Below, one piece after another: positions 7,227-15,014 of a DNA stretch of 26,299 bases; positions within the stretch are counted from its first letter, which is position 1, and each line of letters starts with the position of its first letter. Below the pieces are notes generated by a model that had not been told where the DNA came from, ran no database searches, and saw nothing but the letters and a program-made list of their open reading frames with translations. Origin of the DNA: Fibrobacter sp. UBA1765 (GTDB taxonomy: Bacteria; Fibrobacterota; Fibrobacteria; Fibrobacterales; Fibrobacteraceae); contig DCGZ01000091.1 of assembly GCA_002314675.1 (NCBI GenBank), positions 59,522 to 85,820 of the forward strand, in the 5' to 3' direction. The translations under genes were made by a program, and so were the position numbers.

Positions 7227-8261
7227 TTAATCTTTTAGGCAGCGGACAGACATATACATGTCTTCTGATACATTACTTATTCCAACGCCACCCATGCCGT
7301 GCAGGAAATAGACCATCATGTTATAACCGTCTGCATCAACAGAGGATGTCCAAAGATGGGAATCAAACTTGATTGTTGACCCGTAGACTCCGGTTGCAGT
7401 GGCAAAACTGGCTGGCAATATAGAGAAGTTATACTCATCTGTTCCGGCGTACTTTTCAAAGTTTTCTTGAAGAACCCAGTTGCTTGTAGATTTCAGCTTA
7501 ATGCCTGCAACATCGGTGCCGCCCACATATTCAAATAGGACTTTCCATTCATCGAGCGAAGGTAGATGCCAACCTGTGGGGCATGCCGTCATGGCCTTGT
7601 CCCTTTGGTATAGGCGTCCGTAGACATCGCATTGTATATAATTATCGGAATGGCACCGGGAGCTTCCTACAGGACCTGCATATTGCAGATTTTGGGCAAA
7701 CCAGGTCTGATTGCCGATTTTTACAATCCTATACACGTGGTTGTCACGAGGGTCCTTGAAAGTTTGAACTTCGCTAGAGCCTTCTTCAGACTTCACGGAA
7801 GATGAAGACTCTTCGCTTTTGACGCTTGATGAAGATTCCTCTTTCTGTTCATTGGAAGACGACTCATCGTCCTTGGCTTCCTGGCTATCGTCAGCATCCT
7901 GGGAGCTCGACAAAGGTTCGTCCTTCTGGCTGCTTGAAGAAGGTCCATCATTCATTTGGCTTGAAGAGGACAGTTCTGTTTTTTGGACGCTAGACGAGGA
8001 TTCCTCGCTAGAGCCGATTTCATCGAGGGGAGACCACTCACCGGAATAGCAGACAAATTCCCTATCCTCATCCTTGACATAGATGATGGAACCTTTTCTG
8101 TCGTCCTTACATTTTCCCAGTTCATAGATTGAGCCAACTTCAGAAATTTCCTTGTCTTCTGGTAGTTGGGTTGCTGTGTTTGCAGATGTAGAATCTCCGC
8201 TACATGCGTAAAATGCTGCACCCGCAATAAAGGTAAAACCGGTAATACCGAACTTTTTCAT
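7227..8261 (-). CDS. FISUMP-domain lipoprotein, short type (344 aa)
   Basis: Predicted surface lipoprotein. The signal MKKFGITGFTFIAGAAFYAC ends in the lipidated Cys20, followed by SGDS. A two-cysteine module (IYELGKC, RKGSI, EFVCYSGEW) precedes a Ser/Glu-rich linker (about 82-168), then a compact FISUMP domain with DPRDNHVYRIVKIG, QTWFAQNLQY, CPTGWHLPS, LWTSS and SVRCLKD at the end. It lacks the central domain of its two large neighbours, so it represents the minimal architecture of the cluster: lipid anchor, module, linker, FISUMP. It sits 28 bp from the next gene's ATG and 29 bp after the previous gene, consistent with one transcript. GGAAGA lies upstream of the ATG. Function unknown beyond surface location. 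Confidence 0.9.
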   Translation of the reverse strand: MKKFGITGFTFIAGAAFYACSGDSTSANTATQLPEDKEISEVGSIYELGKCKDDRKGSIIYVKDEDREFVCYSGEWSPLDEIGSSEESSSSVQKTELSSSSQMNDGPSSSSQKDEPLSSSQDADDSQEAKDDESSSNEQKEESSSSVKSEESSSSVKSEEGSSEVQTFKDPRDNHVYRIVKIGNQTWFAQNLQYAGPVGSSRCHSDNYIQCDVYGRLYQRDKAMTACPTGWHLPSLDEWKVLFEYVGGTDVAGIKLKSTSNWVLQENFEKYAGTDEYNFSILPASFATATGVYGSTIKFDSHLWTSSVDADGYNMMVYFLHGMGGVGISNVSEDMYMSVRCLKD

Positions 8262-8290
8262 AGCAGTCTTCCATCAAGTTCTGAATTTTA

Positions 8291-10447
8291 TTAATCCTTT
8301 ATACAACGAACGGAGTAGCCTCTGCCTTTTTCGTTGTATTGAGCATCGTGATAATCAAAGGTACTATTGCTATAGTCAAGATACCAGTAGGTTGCACCAT
8401 TCGCCTTCTTGCCCTCAGTAGCAGACCAGAAATTGGCAAAGTAACTGGCATCATCAAAGATATACCGACTGAATCGTCCATTCGGATCCCTGTATGGACC
8501 ATAGTAGGCTCCAGTGGCAATTGCAGAGAATCCGTACGGGTCTCGGGGTGTAATGAGAGGGGCATTAAAATCATACCAGCCAACCTTGGACTTCAGCTGT
8601 CCGGAACCGTCATTGAAGCCAATTTTTGAGTAGCCTTCCATCATAGCCACATACTCCCTAAGTACGTTGAACTCGCCCGTACCAGGAACATGCCAACCTG
8701 CAGGGCACAGACCCTGATGAGGAATCTTGATAACACCCGTTCCGGATGCAGAATCGGAATTGTACTTGGAATCCAGGTTCATGGCTGCGGCCCAAGTATA
8801 GAACCTACCGCCCACTTCGCAGTTTTCTTCAAGATCTTCATAACACCAGGTGCTATTCTGCAAATTCGCGTTGCTCTTGTCATAGTAATTCAGGTTTTCC
8901 GCCATCCAAGTCTGGGTTCCAATCCTTACTGTCTTGTAAGTCTTTCCATCGCGGGAATCATTCAATGTTCCGTAACTAATAACGGGATTGAAATAGTTGC
9001 TCTTTGGATAGTCATAGACTCCTGCCAGTCTCCAGTTTCCGTCACCGGGGCAATACCAATCCAGAGATCCACTAGTGGTCCCCTCGTGTATAATGGTCCC
9101 CTTGTTTTTACCAGCGCAAGCGAACATAAGGCGCGTTTCGGACGAAGTTGGCTTGCGCCATTTGCCTCCGTCACAAATGTATTCCAGACCTAAATTCTTA
9201 CTATAGGGATTTGTGATTTTGGCCTTTTCGCCGTCCCTATTTTCAGAGCAGACGCCAATGTCATACACAATGCCAGCAAACTGGTAGATATACTTTTCAA
9301 AATTCGGAACGCGTGGACCGACCTCAAGCAATTTTTCACGGATTTTAGTAAAGGACCTGGTAGTATCCATTGCCCAGTCTGCTACGGCGATTCTTGCCGC
9401 AGAATCGTTCCATATACCATCATCTTCAAAATCAGTGGTCAAGGAAGCAAGACGACTTGCAAAATCGGCATCGCTTAAGTCACCTTGCAGAAGAATCGAT
9501 GCGGCAAGCAGCTTGGCATCATCTTCGGTATTGCCGAAAATGCTCAAGTCTTCAAAAGCGTGGTTGTTTGTTGTCCAGTGGAAGGAGTTCATCACTTCCT
9601 TTTCTGCTGCGGACTTTGCTGCCGGTACGTTCTTATACTTGCCGCTTTCTGCAAATAGCTTGATGGTTCTCTTGTGTGTTAAATGCCCAAGAACATTCAC
9701 GTTAGCAGAATTTCTATCACTTAAGTCAACTAGGGACTTGAGCGTAAATTGCCCAGATGTCGTTTTGCCTGTATTCTCGTTATAGTAGTAGCCACTAACC
9801 TGCATCAATGCATACTGGTTCTTTAACGTCACCTTTGAAGATGTGTATTCGCCCAAGTCAGATGTCGCTTCCCATTCGAAGGAAGTCCCAGTGAGGTCCA
9901 GAACATCGTCAAGTTCCGAAAGCTTTATAATGGAGCCTGCAGCAAAAGGCCCTTTCTCTGCAACGCCTGTGAACGTCCGTTTTGAAATAGCGACGTTAGC
10001 CACGGTTTCGTTTGCTCCGTGAACGCTGGAACTAGATTCTGTAATGCTGCTAGAGCTGGATTTTGCAGTGCTGCTAGAGCTGCCTACAGAACTACTGGAT
10101 TGTGCTTGAGGATCCTTGCTGTCGCTAGAAACATTGTTTGAAGAAGAATTTCCATTGGAGTCAGATGATTTTTCTGTGGATTGGTTTTCTTCGCTGGAGC
10201 TAGACGGAGTGCCTAGTTTTTTCCAATTGCTTCCGTCGCACAAGTATTCTGCATCTTCATCTTCAACAAAGAGTATGTCACCCTTTCGATCCGTCGAACA
10301 CTTACCTAAGTCGTAAATGGTTTCTACCTTGGAACTAGAAACTTCGCTGTTCTCGTTGGAACCGGTAGAAGAATCGCCTCCGCAAGCAGCCAAGAAAAGG
10401 CTAGAACAAATGGAAGCTATCAAAATGGATGACTTGATTTTGTTCAT
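8291..10447 (-). CDS. FISUMP-domain lipoprotein, large type (718 aa), first gene of the cluster
   Basis: Predicted surface lipoprotein with the same architecture as the 706-residue paralogue. The signal MNKIKSSILIASICSSL runs into FLAACGGDSS with Cys22 as lipid site; then come a two-cysteine module (IYDLGKC to YLCDG), a polyserine linker, the central domain (FTGVAEKGP, NVLGHLTHKR, HAFEDLSIFG), two diverged two-cysteine modules (VYDIGVC to YICDG, and LMFACAG to WYCPG), and a FISUMP domain (RDGKTYKTVRIG, QTWMAENLNY, CPAGWHVP, FWSATE, SVRCIKD). By eye the central domains of the two large paralogues are about 70% identical. AAGGA lies 6 bp before the ATG. As the promoter-proximal gene it probably leads an operon running left to 3807. 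The inverted repeat at 10544-10572 is about 97 bp upstream and may control it. Confidence 0.91.
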   Translation of the reverse strand: MNKIKSSILIASICSSLFLAACGGDSSTGSNENSEVSSSKVETIYDLGKCSTDRKGDILFVEDEDAEYLCDGSNWKKLGTPSSSSEENQSTEKSSDSNGNSSSNNVSSDSKDPQAQSSSSVGSSSSTAKSSSSSITESSSSVHGANETVANVAISKRTFTGVAEKGPFAAGSIIKLSELDDVLDLTGTSFEWEATSDLGEYTSSKVTLKNQYALMQVSGYYYNENTGKTTSGQFTLKSLVDLSDRNSANVNVLGHLTHKRTIKLFAESGKYKNVPAAKSAAEKEVMNSFHWTTNNHAFEDLSIFGNTEDDAKLLAASILLQGDLSDADFASRLASLTTDFEDDGIWNDSAARIAVADWAMDTTRSFTKIREKLLEVGPRVPNFEKYIYQFAGIVYDIGVCSENRDGEKAKITNPYSKNLGLEYICDGGKWRKPTSSETRLMFACAGKNKGTIIHEGTTSGSLDWYCPGDGNWRLAGVYDYPKSNYFNPVISYGTLNDSRDGKTYKTVRIGTQTWMAENLNYYDKSNANLQNSTWCYEDLEENCEVGGRFYTWAAAMNLDSKYNSDSASGTGVIKIPHQGLCPAGWHVPGTGEFNVLREYVAMMEGYSKIGFNDGSGQLKSKVGWYDFNAPLITPRDPYGFSAIATGAYYGPYRDPNGRFSRYIFDDASYFANFWSATEGKKANGATYWYLDYSNSTFDYHDAQYNEKGRGYSVRCIKD

Positions 10448-10543
10448 ATAGAATCCTTGCTTTATTGCAACAAAAAATATTAAAATTTTATTCTTCTCTC
10501 AATGTTGTGTACAGATTTTTGTCAGTATAACGAAATTTAAATT

Positions 10544-10572
10544 TCTATATGATACGATTTGTATTATATAGA
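10544..10572. promoter_or_regulatory. 12-bp inverted repeat, candidate operator (copy 2)
   Basis: TCTATATGATAC and GTATTATATAGA pair at 11 of 12 positions around a GATTT spacer. This has the same arms and 5-bp spacing as 2280-2310. The DNA following on the plus strand also resembles that after copy 1 (a GAACTA block followed by an A run). It lies between the divergent FISUMP operon and htpG. Confidence 0.55.
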
Positions 10573-10631
10573 CAAAAAAGTGAACTAGAAAAAAATTTTT
10601 TTTGAATATATGGAATTATTCTAATAACTTG

Positions 10632-10697
10632 ATTTCATTTTGAAACGACCCCGAAAAGAGATTTTCGGGGCATTTTATTTTGAAGCAGTGGCGCTTT
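10632..10697 (+). repeat. Copy 2 of the ~60-bp hairpin repeat (partner at 2163-2223)
   Basis: The ends match 2163-2223 (ATTTCATTTTGAAACG on the left, TTTTGAAGCAG.GG.GCTTT on the right) in the same orientation. The middle forms a perfect 9-bp stem, CCCCGAAAA and TTTTCGGGG with a GAGA loop, at 10649-10670. Confidence 0.6.
10649..10670 (+). terminator. Terminator-like hairpin with no plus-strand gene before it
   Basis: CCCCGAAAA, loop GAGA, TTTTCGGGG, then CATTTTATTTTG. Everything coding to its left is on the minus strand, so as a plus-strand terminator it would end either a short unannotated RNA starting near the inverted repeat at 10544-10572 or stray transcription before htpG. Confidence 0.6.
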
Positions 10698-10725
10698 AAG
10701 GTCTTAAAAAATAATTGGCAAAATC

Positions 10726-10753
10726 CTTAAAAAATGCAATTTTAGCATATATT
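10726..10753 (+). promoter_or_regulatory. Predicted htpG promoter
   Basis: TATATT at 10748-10753 matches the -10 sequences seen before other genes in the window. CTTAAA at 10726-10731 is a weak -35 with a 16-bp spacer. This would give a leader of about 130 bases that contains the heptamer repeats. No heat-shock operator (CIRCE-type) was seen. Confidence 0.45.
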
Positions 10754-10843
10754 CGCAAATTTTTAGCTATGCAACAAGCTCTTGGCACTCTTTTTGCTAT
10801 CTATATGGCACAAAAAAGAGTAGAAACAATTGATGGAAGCTTT

Positions 10844-10878
10844 TCTCTCGTCTTTTGTCTTTCGTCTTTCGTCTAACA
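10844..10878 (+). repeat. Heptamer repeat in the htpG leader
   Basis: Five consecutive 7-bp units: TCTCTCG, TCTTTTG, TCTTTCG, TCTTTCG, TCTAACA. They end 3 bp before the htpG ribosome-binding site. The reverse complement (AGACGAAAGACG) also occurs in the heptamer tract at 26026-26109. Confidence 0.7.
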
Positions 10879-10892
10879 CATAGGAGTAACAA

Positions 10893-12779
10893 ATGGCAAC
10901 CGAAAAAATGGAATTCCAAACCGAAGTTAAGGACCTTCTGAACTTGATGATCCATTCCTTGTACAGCAACAAGGAAATCTTCCTCCGCGAACTTATCTCT
11001 AACGCAGCCGACGCACTTGACAAGCGTCGCTTCCTTTCTGTCTCTGATGCAAGTCTTTTGCCGGTTGGTACCCAGCTCCGTATCGATGTAACTCCGTTTG
11101 CCGAAACCAAGCGCCTTATCATTGAAGATAACGGTATCGGCATGAACCGCGAAGACCTCATTAACTGCCTTGGTACAATCGCACGTTCCGGCACAAAGCA
11201 GTTCATGAAGAACCTCAAGGACTCCGACAAGTCTAGCGTTGAACTCATCGGCCAGTTCGGTGTCGGCTTCTACTCTGCATTCATGGTAGCTAGCAAGATT
11301 GAAGTGCATACCAAGAAGGCTGGCGAAGAACAAGGCTACCTCTGGACTAGCGAAGGCGCTGGCGAATTTGAAATTACCGAAGCTCCTAAGAAAGATGTTG
11401 GTACAAAGATTACCTTGTACTTGAAGGATGACGAAGACGCAACAGCATTTGCTGACGAATGGAAAATCAAGGATGTTATTCGCAAGTACAGCGAATTCGT
11501 TTCTTACGGCATTTTCTTCCACCCAGAAATGAAGAAGAATGACAAGGGTGACTTGGAAGTTCAGCCAGAAGAACGCTTGAACAAGGACATGGCTCTCTGG
11601 CGTCAGAGCGAAAAGGAAATTACCGAAGAACAATACAAGGATTTCTATGGCGTTGTTGGCCACGATGCAAATGAACCTGCTGCATGGAACCACAGCCATG
11701 CCGAAGGTAATCTTGAGTTCTGGAGCCTTTTGTATTTGCCTAGCAAGGCTCCGTACAACATTTGGAATCAGGAACAGCAGAATGGCCTGAAGCTCTATGT
11801 GAAGAAGGTCTTCATCATGGACGATTGCAAGGAACTCTTGCCGCCATGGCTCCGCTTTGTTCGCGGTGTTGTAGATTCCGAAGACTTGCCACTTAACGTT
11901 AGCCGCGAAATCTTGCAGTCCAACAAGATCATTACCACGATCCGCAAGCATGTTATCAAGAAGACTCTTGAAATGCTCAAGAACCTTGCAACTACCGATG
12001 CCGACAAGTATGCCGCATGGTGGAAGGAACTTGGCATTGTATTGAAGGAAGGCTTCTACATGAACTGGGAACACCTTGATGAACTCAAGGAACTTTTGCG
12101 CTTTGATTCTACAAAGACCGAAGACGGCAAGTATGTAAGCCTTGAAGAATATGTTGCCCGCATGCCAGAAAGCCAGAAGGAAATCTACTACCTCATTGGC
12201 GACAACAAGGCAACAGTCAAGGGCAACCCGAACCTTGAAGCATTCCGTGCCAAGGGTTACGAAGTTCTCTTGCTCTCTGACCCGATTGATGAATTCATGG
12301 TTGGTTCCCTCGGTGAATACAAGGAAAAGAAGTTCCATGACATTAGCCGTGGCGACGTTGACTTTGAAAAGACCGCCGAAGAAAAGAAGGCTGAAGAAAC
12401 TTCCAAGAAGACTTTCGCTGGCCTTTGCGAAACCTTGCAGAAGGTTCTCGACTCTGACCTCAAGGAAGTTCGCGTATCTAGCCGCTTGAAGGATTCCCCG
12501 TGCTGCCTCGTTACAGACGAAAACGCAATGAGCGCCCGCATGGAACGCATGATGGAAGCCATGGGCCACAAGCAAGAAAAGCAAAAGCGTATTCTTGAAA
12601 TCAACCCGGGCCACCCGATTTGCGAAATGCTCAAGGCAAAGGCAGAAGCTGGCGAAGATCTTGGCGATTGGCCAAAGGCTTTGTATGGCCAGGCACTTCT
12701 TGCCGAAGGTTCCCAGCTCCCGGATCCTGCTGCATACGTGAAGGCAATTACACAGCTCTTGACTGCTGTGGCTAAGTAA
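10893..12779 (+). CDS. htpG: Chaperone HtpG (bacterial Hsp90)
   Basis: Cytoplasmic ATP-dependent chaperone of the Hsp90 family that helps late folding of client proteins, working as a homodimer. At 628 residues it is full length. The N-terminal GHKL ATPase pocket is intact: E33 and N37 in the LISNAADA helix, DNGIGM at 79-84 and the lid motif GQFGVGFYSAF at 120-130. The middle domain contains LPLNVSREILQ with the conserved catalytic-loop Arg, and the C-terminal dimerisation domain runs to LTAVAK. AGGAG at 10882-10886, 6 bp before the ATG, fixes the start. Codon use is strongly biased (GAA, AAG, CTT/CTC), suggesting high expression, and this creates a long antisense open frame that is not a gene. 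It is a single-gene unit between its own promoter region and the terminator at 12933-12962. Confidence 0.98.
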   Translation: MATEKMEFQTEVKDLLNLMIHSLYSNKEIFLRELISNAADALDKRRFLSVSDASLLPVGTQLRIDVTPFAETKRLIIEDNGIGMNREDLINCLGTIARSGTKQFMKNLKDSDKSSVELIGQFGVGFYSAFMVASKIEVHTKKAGEEQGYLWTSEGAGEFEITEAPKKDVGTKITLYLKDDEDATAFADEWKIKDVIRKYSEFVSYGIFFHPEMKKNDKGDLEVQPEERLNKDMALWRQSEKEITEEQYKDFYGVVGHDANEPAAWNHSHAEGNLEFWSLLYLPSKAPYNIWNQEQQNGLKLYVKKVFIMDDCKELLPPWLRFVRGVVDSEDLPLNVSREILQSNKIITTIRKHVIKKTLEMLKNLATTDADKYAAWWKELGIVLKEGFYMNWEHLDELKELLRFDSTKTEDGKYVSLEEYVARMPESQKEIYYLIGDNKATVKGNPNLEAFRAKGYEVLLLSDPIDEFMVGSLGEYKEKKFHDISRGDVDFEKTAEEKKAEETSKKTFAGLCETLQKVLDSDLKEVRVSSRLKDSPCCLVTDENAMSARMERMMEAMGHKQEKQKRILEINPGHPICEMLKAKAEAGEDLGDWPKALYGQALLAEGSQLPDPAAYVKAITQLLTAVAK

Positions 12780-12785
12780 TCTTTA

Positions 12786-12925
12786 GGTCACTGAGCCTGC
12801 AATCAAAAGGTCACTGAGCTTGCAATCAAAAGGTCACTGAGCTTATGTTCAAAAGGTCACCGAGCTTACGATCAAAAGGTCACCGAGCTTACGATCAAAA
12901 GGTCACTGAGCTTGCCGAAGTGACC
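12786..12925 (+). repeat. 23-bp tandem repeat, six copies
   Basis: GGTCAC begins at 12786, 12809, 12832, 12855, 12878 and 12901, an exact 23-bp period. Units read GGTCACTGAGCTTGC followed by AATCAAAA, with small differences (for example GTCACC in the fourth and fifth). The sixth unit differs: it ends CCGAAGTGACC, so its ends GGTCACT and AGTGACC can pair as a hairpin. The tract is non-coding, between htpG and its terminator. Confidence 0.9.
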
Positions 12926-12932
12926 GCAAACA

Positions 12933-12962
12933 AAAACCCCAAGGTTATCGCCTTGGGGTTTT
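12933..12962. terminator. Bidirectional terminator after htpG
   Basis: AAAACCCCAAGG and CCTTGGGGTTTT form a perfect 12-bp stem with a TTATCG loop. The A and T ends of the stem give a T run in both directions. It serves htpG and the convergent minus-strand gene ending at 12975. Confidence 0.85.
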
Positions 12963-12974
12963 GCGTGCTTTAAA

Positions 12975-13670
12975 TTATTTCCGGGTGAATTTCGCACCGA
13001 GCCAGAGAGAGGTGAATGGTTCGTTATGTACATCCTCGCCATAGCCAATCGGAGCGTCTAGTGCGGCGGCGCATCCTATGCCAATACTCCAGCGGTCGCT
13101 AACACTCCAGACATTTCCCAAATCTAATTTTACAGAGAAGCCTTCGTTGTTGATGTCGGAACCGTTTCGTAGCAGGTCGGAGCTACCTTCAACAGCGAAA
13201 ATGCCTAGCGATGCTCCTGCGTAAAATCCGTGCATTGCTGATTCTGGATTGCGAAATGGAAATACAGTGACGCCTCCGCCCAAAAAGATTCTGTACACAG
13301 ATTCATGCCATTCGTAATCATGCCATTCGTAAGTATCGCGCTGCGAAAAGTATTGGCTGTCGGTTCTTTTTCTATCGCCTTTAGCAAAGGAAATATCCAG
13401 GGTTGCATGGGGAGAGATGAGTTCGAAAAACATTCCGCCAAGCTTTATGCCTATTGCAGGGCCAGCTCCTTCAAACTCATCCTTGAAATCATAGGGATTT
13501 AAGTTGTCGCTCTCTGTTTCGTAATTCAAGAATGTGCCGCCGATAAAAGCGTCAAAAAAGAAACTGTTTGCATGGCGGCGAACTTCTGTTTTGCCTTGCG
13601 GAGTGGAATCATAGACACCGGCAAACGCTGTTGCCACAGATGCCAAGATAAACAGCAGAGCTTTATTCAT
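12975..13670 (-). CDS. Probable outer-membrane beta-barrel protein (unknown function)
   Basis: This 231-residue protein has a signal peptide, MNKALLFILASVATAFA, with likely cleavage after AFA. The mature part alternates short hydrophobic and polar stretches with many aromatics and Gly (for example FFFDAFIGGTFLNY, GPAIGIKLGG, FYAGASLGIFAVEG, LWLGAKF), as in small outer-membrane barrels; this is a composition-based call, not a family match. A pair YEWHDYEWHE comes from an exact 15-bp tandem duplication at 13303-13332. ATG 13670 is chosen over an upstream in-frame TTG at 13679; neither has a clear ribosome-binding site. It lies 57 bp after the lipoprotein gene ending at 13728 and could be co-transcribed with it. 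Confidence 0.75.
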   Translation of the reverse strand: MNKALLFILASVATAFAGVYDSTPQGKTEVRRHANSFFFDAFIGGTFLNYETESDNLNPYDFKDEFEGAGPAIGIKLGGMFFELISPHATLDISFAKGDRKRTDSQYFSQRDTYEWHDYEWHESVYRIFLGGGVTVFPFRNPESAMHGFYAGASLGIFAVEGSSDLLRNGSDINNEGFSVKLDLGNVWSVSDRWSIGIGCAAALDAPIGYGEDVHNEPFTSLWLGAKFTRK

Positions 13671-13727
13671 GTTGAACAAAATAGAAATCTTGTTTTTTTG
13701 AAACTTTGTCTATGGAGGAATTTAACA

Positions 13728-15014
13728 TTACTCTCGTGATTCATACAATTTGTCAAAGCGTTCTCGAACCTCTTCGCAATGACTTTTTGCATTTTCATAC
13801 AGAGTTTTTCTCGTTTCATCGTTAGCCACGCTTAAGGTATCCTGTTTTACTGTAACTACGACAGGGCCCTTGCAATAAACATTTCCCACGGGGGCTCCAT
13901 GAGAAAGAAAGTTCTCGCATTCACTTTCATCTGATGCAAGGGTAAGGTTTTCATTAATAGACCTTTTGACAACCTGCGCACCGTTAAATGAATAGTAATA
14001 AAACTCAGCAACGTGTCCCCCAGCCATATCTTTCGGGGTAACTCCGCAATAAAACCACAGGGAATCGTTGACACTGAAATCACAAGTCTTCGGTACAAAA
14101 TCCTCGCAAAAATCAATATCCGGGACTTCTTCGAGAGCCGGTTTTTCCGGTTTAGAGATACCATCCTTCATCTTAAACACGGTTGTGATTTCGGTGGAGT
14201 CCCTTATGCCATACATGTCCGTATAATAAGCTTGCCAGGTTACTGTAGTATCCTTTTCAAGAGGTTCGTCGCTATACATGTATAATCCGACTTCATGTAT
14301 TTTCGGAGTAAAAGGATAATCGATACGAATTGTTTCATAGCATCCGCCGATAGATTCCAGGTCCACCAGATTCACATGCCAAACAGAGTCACCATCGGCA
14401 CCTACCGTATAATAACTCGAGTATGTCAAAAGTCCGGCATCGCTGGGTAGCGTTCCATAGACATCTTCCATTACATAAGGTGTTCTAAAACCGGCTCTCC
14501 CTCTGTATTTATCATATGTGTAAGAATCGTCAAAATCTAATTCAACCGTATCAAAGGCATCCTGCAAACCTTTCAAATCCATCTTTTCCTGTTCAATATA
14601 GGGAGGAATGGAATCGATTAGTCGTTTTTTCCCATAGTTGATGAACGTGGTATCTACGCGAAGAATGTTTATTTCCTTGTGAATTAAGGAGTCGCTATCG
14701 GTGTTGCGTTCCGCATGGTTTGCCTGCGCACTATACTCAACGTAGCAAGTCCTATACGTCCTTGTCAAACGGCAAGAAAAGTAGTTGTCTTCGATATCGC
14801 ATTTCATTTCGCCGGTAAATGCCGTAACCGTATCCAGTTTGTTTTTTCCAGAGTAGTAAACAAAGCTGTACGCACTTGTATCGGTATACGTCGTATCGCA
14901 GATGTAGCCTTCCGGGCATTCGTCACCTCGAGAAGAACTGGAAGGGTCGTCGCCACATGCAGCGATAATCAAAATAAGCGTACAAACTACGGTGAAAAAC
15001 GAAAATTTCTTCAT
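13728..15014 (-). CDS. Predicted lipoprotein of unknown function (428 aa)
   Basis: The signal MKKFSFFTVVCTLILIIAAC carries a lipobox with Cys20, followed by GDDPSSSS, so the protein is probably an envelope lipoprotein. The mature region is polar, rich in Tyr and Asp, and has about a dozen Cys (ECPEGYICD, MKCDIEDNYFSC, RTCYVEY, GGCYETI, DFCEDF, KTCDFS, WFYCG) that could form disulfides. I do not recognise the family; no enzyme motif is evident, and it lacks the FISUMP domain. The start is fixed by the signal peptide. A -10-like TATATT (minus strand, 15024-15029) lies only 9 bp before the ATG and there is no ribosome-binding site, so the message may be almost leaderless. It is followed at 57 bp by the barrel-like gene. 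Confidence 0.8.
   Translation of the reverse strand: MKKFSFFTVVCTLILIIAACGDDPSSSSRGDECPEGYICDTTYTDTSAYSFVYYSGKNKLDTVTAFTGEMKCDIEDNYFSCRLTRTYRTCYVEYSAQANHAERNTDSDSLIHKEINILRVDTTFINYGKKRLIDSIPPYIEQEKMDLKGLQDAFDTVELDFDDSYTYDKYRGRAGFRTPYVMEDVYGTLPSDAGLLTYSSYYTVGADGDSVWHVNLVDLESIGGCYETIRIDYPFTPKIHEVGLYMYSDEPLEKDTTVTWQAYYTDMYGIRDSTEITTVFKMKDGISKPEKPALEEVPDIDFCEDFVPKTCDFSVNDSLWFYCGVTPKDMAGGHVAEFYYYSFNGAQVVKRSINENLTLASDESECENFLSHGAPVGNVYCKGPVVVTVKQDTLSVANDETRKTLYENAKSHCEEVRERFDKLYESRE

Noticed and set aside
7819..8049. Short plus-strand frames opposite the Ser-rich linkers
   Set aside because: They are reversed polyserine coding sequence rich in SS/LE/ED strings, with no start signals.
10797..12614. 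605-codon open frame antisense to htpG
   Set aside because: It is the mirror of a strongly biased gene (GAA and AAG read as TTC and CTT on the other strand). It has no ribosome-binding site or recognisable domain, and htpG is certain.
12786..12925. CRISPR array
   Set aside because: The units are directly adjacent with no unique spacers, and no cas genes are present in the window.
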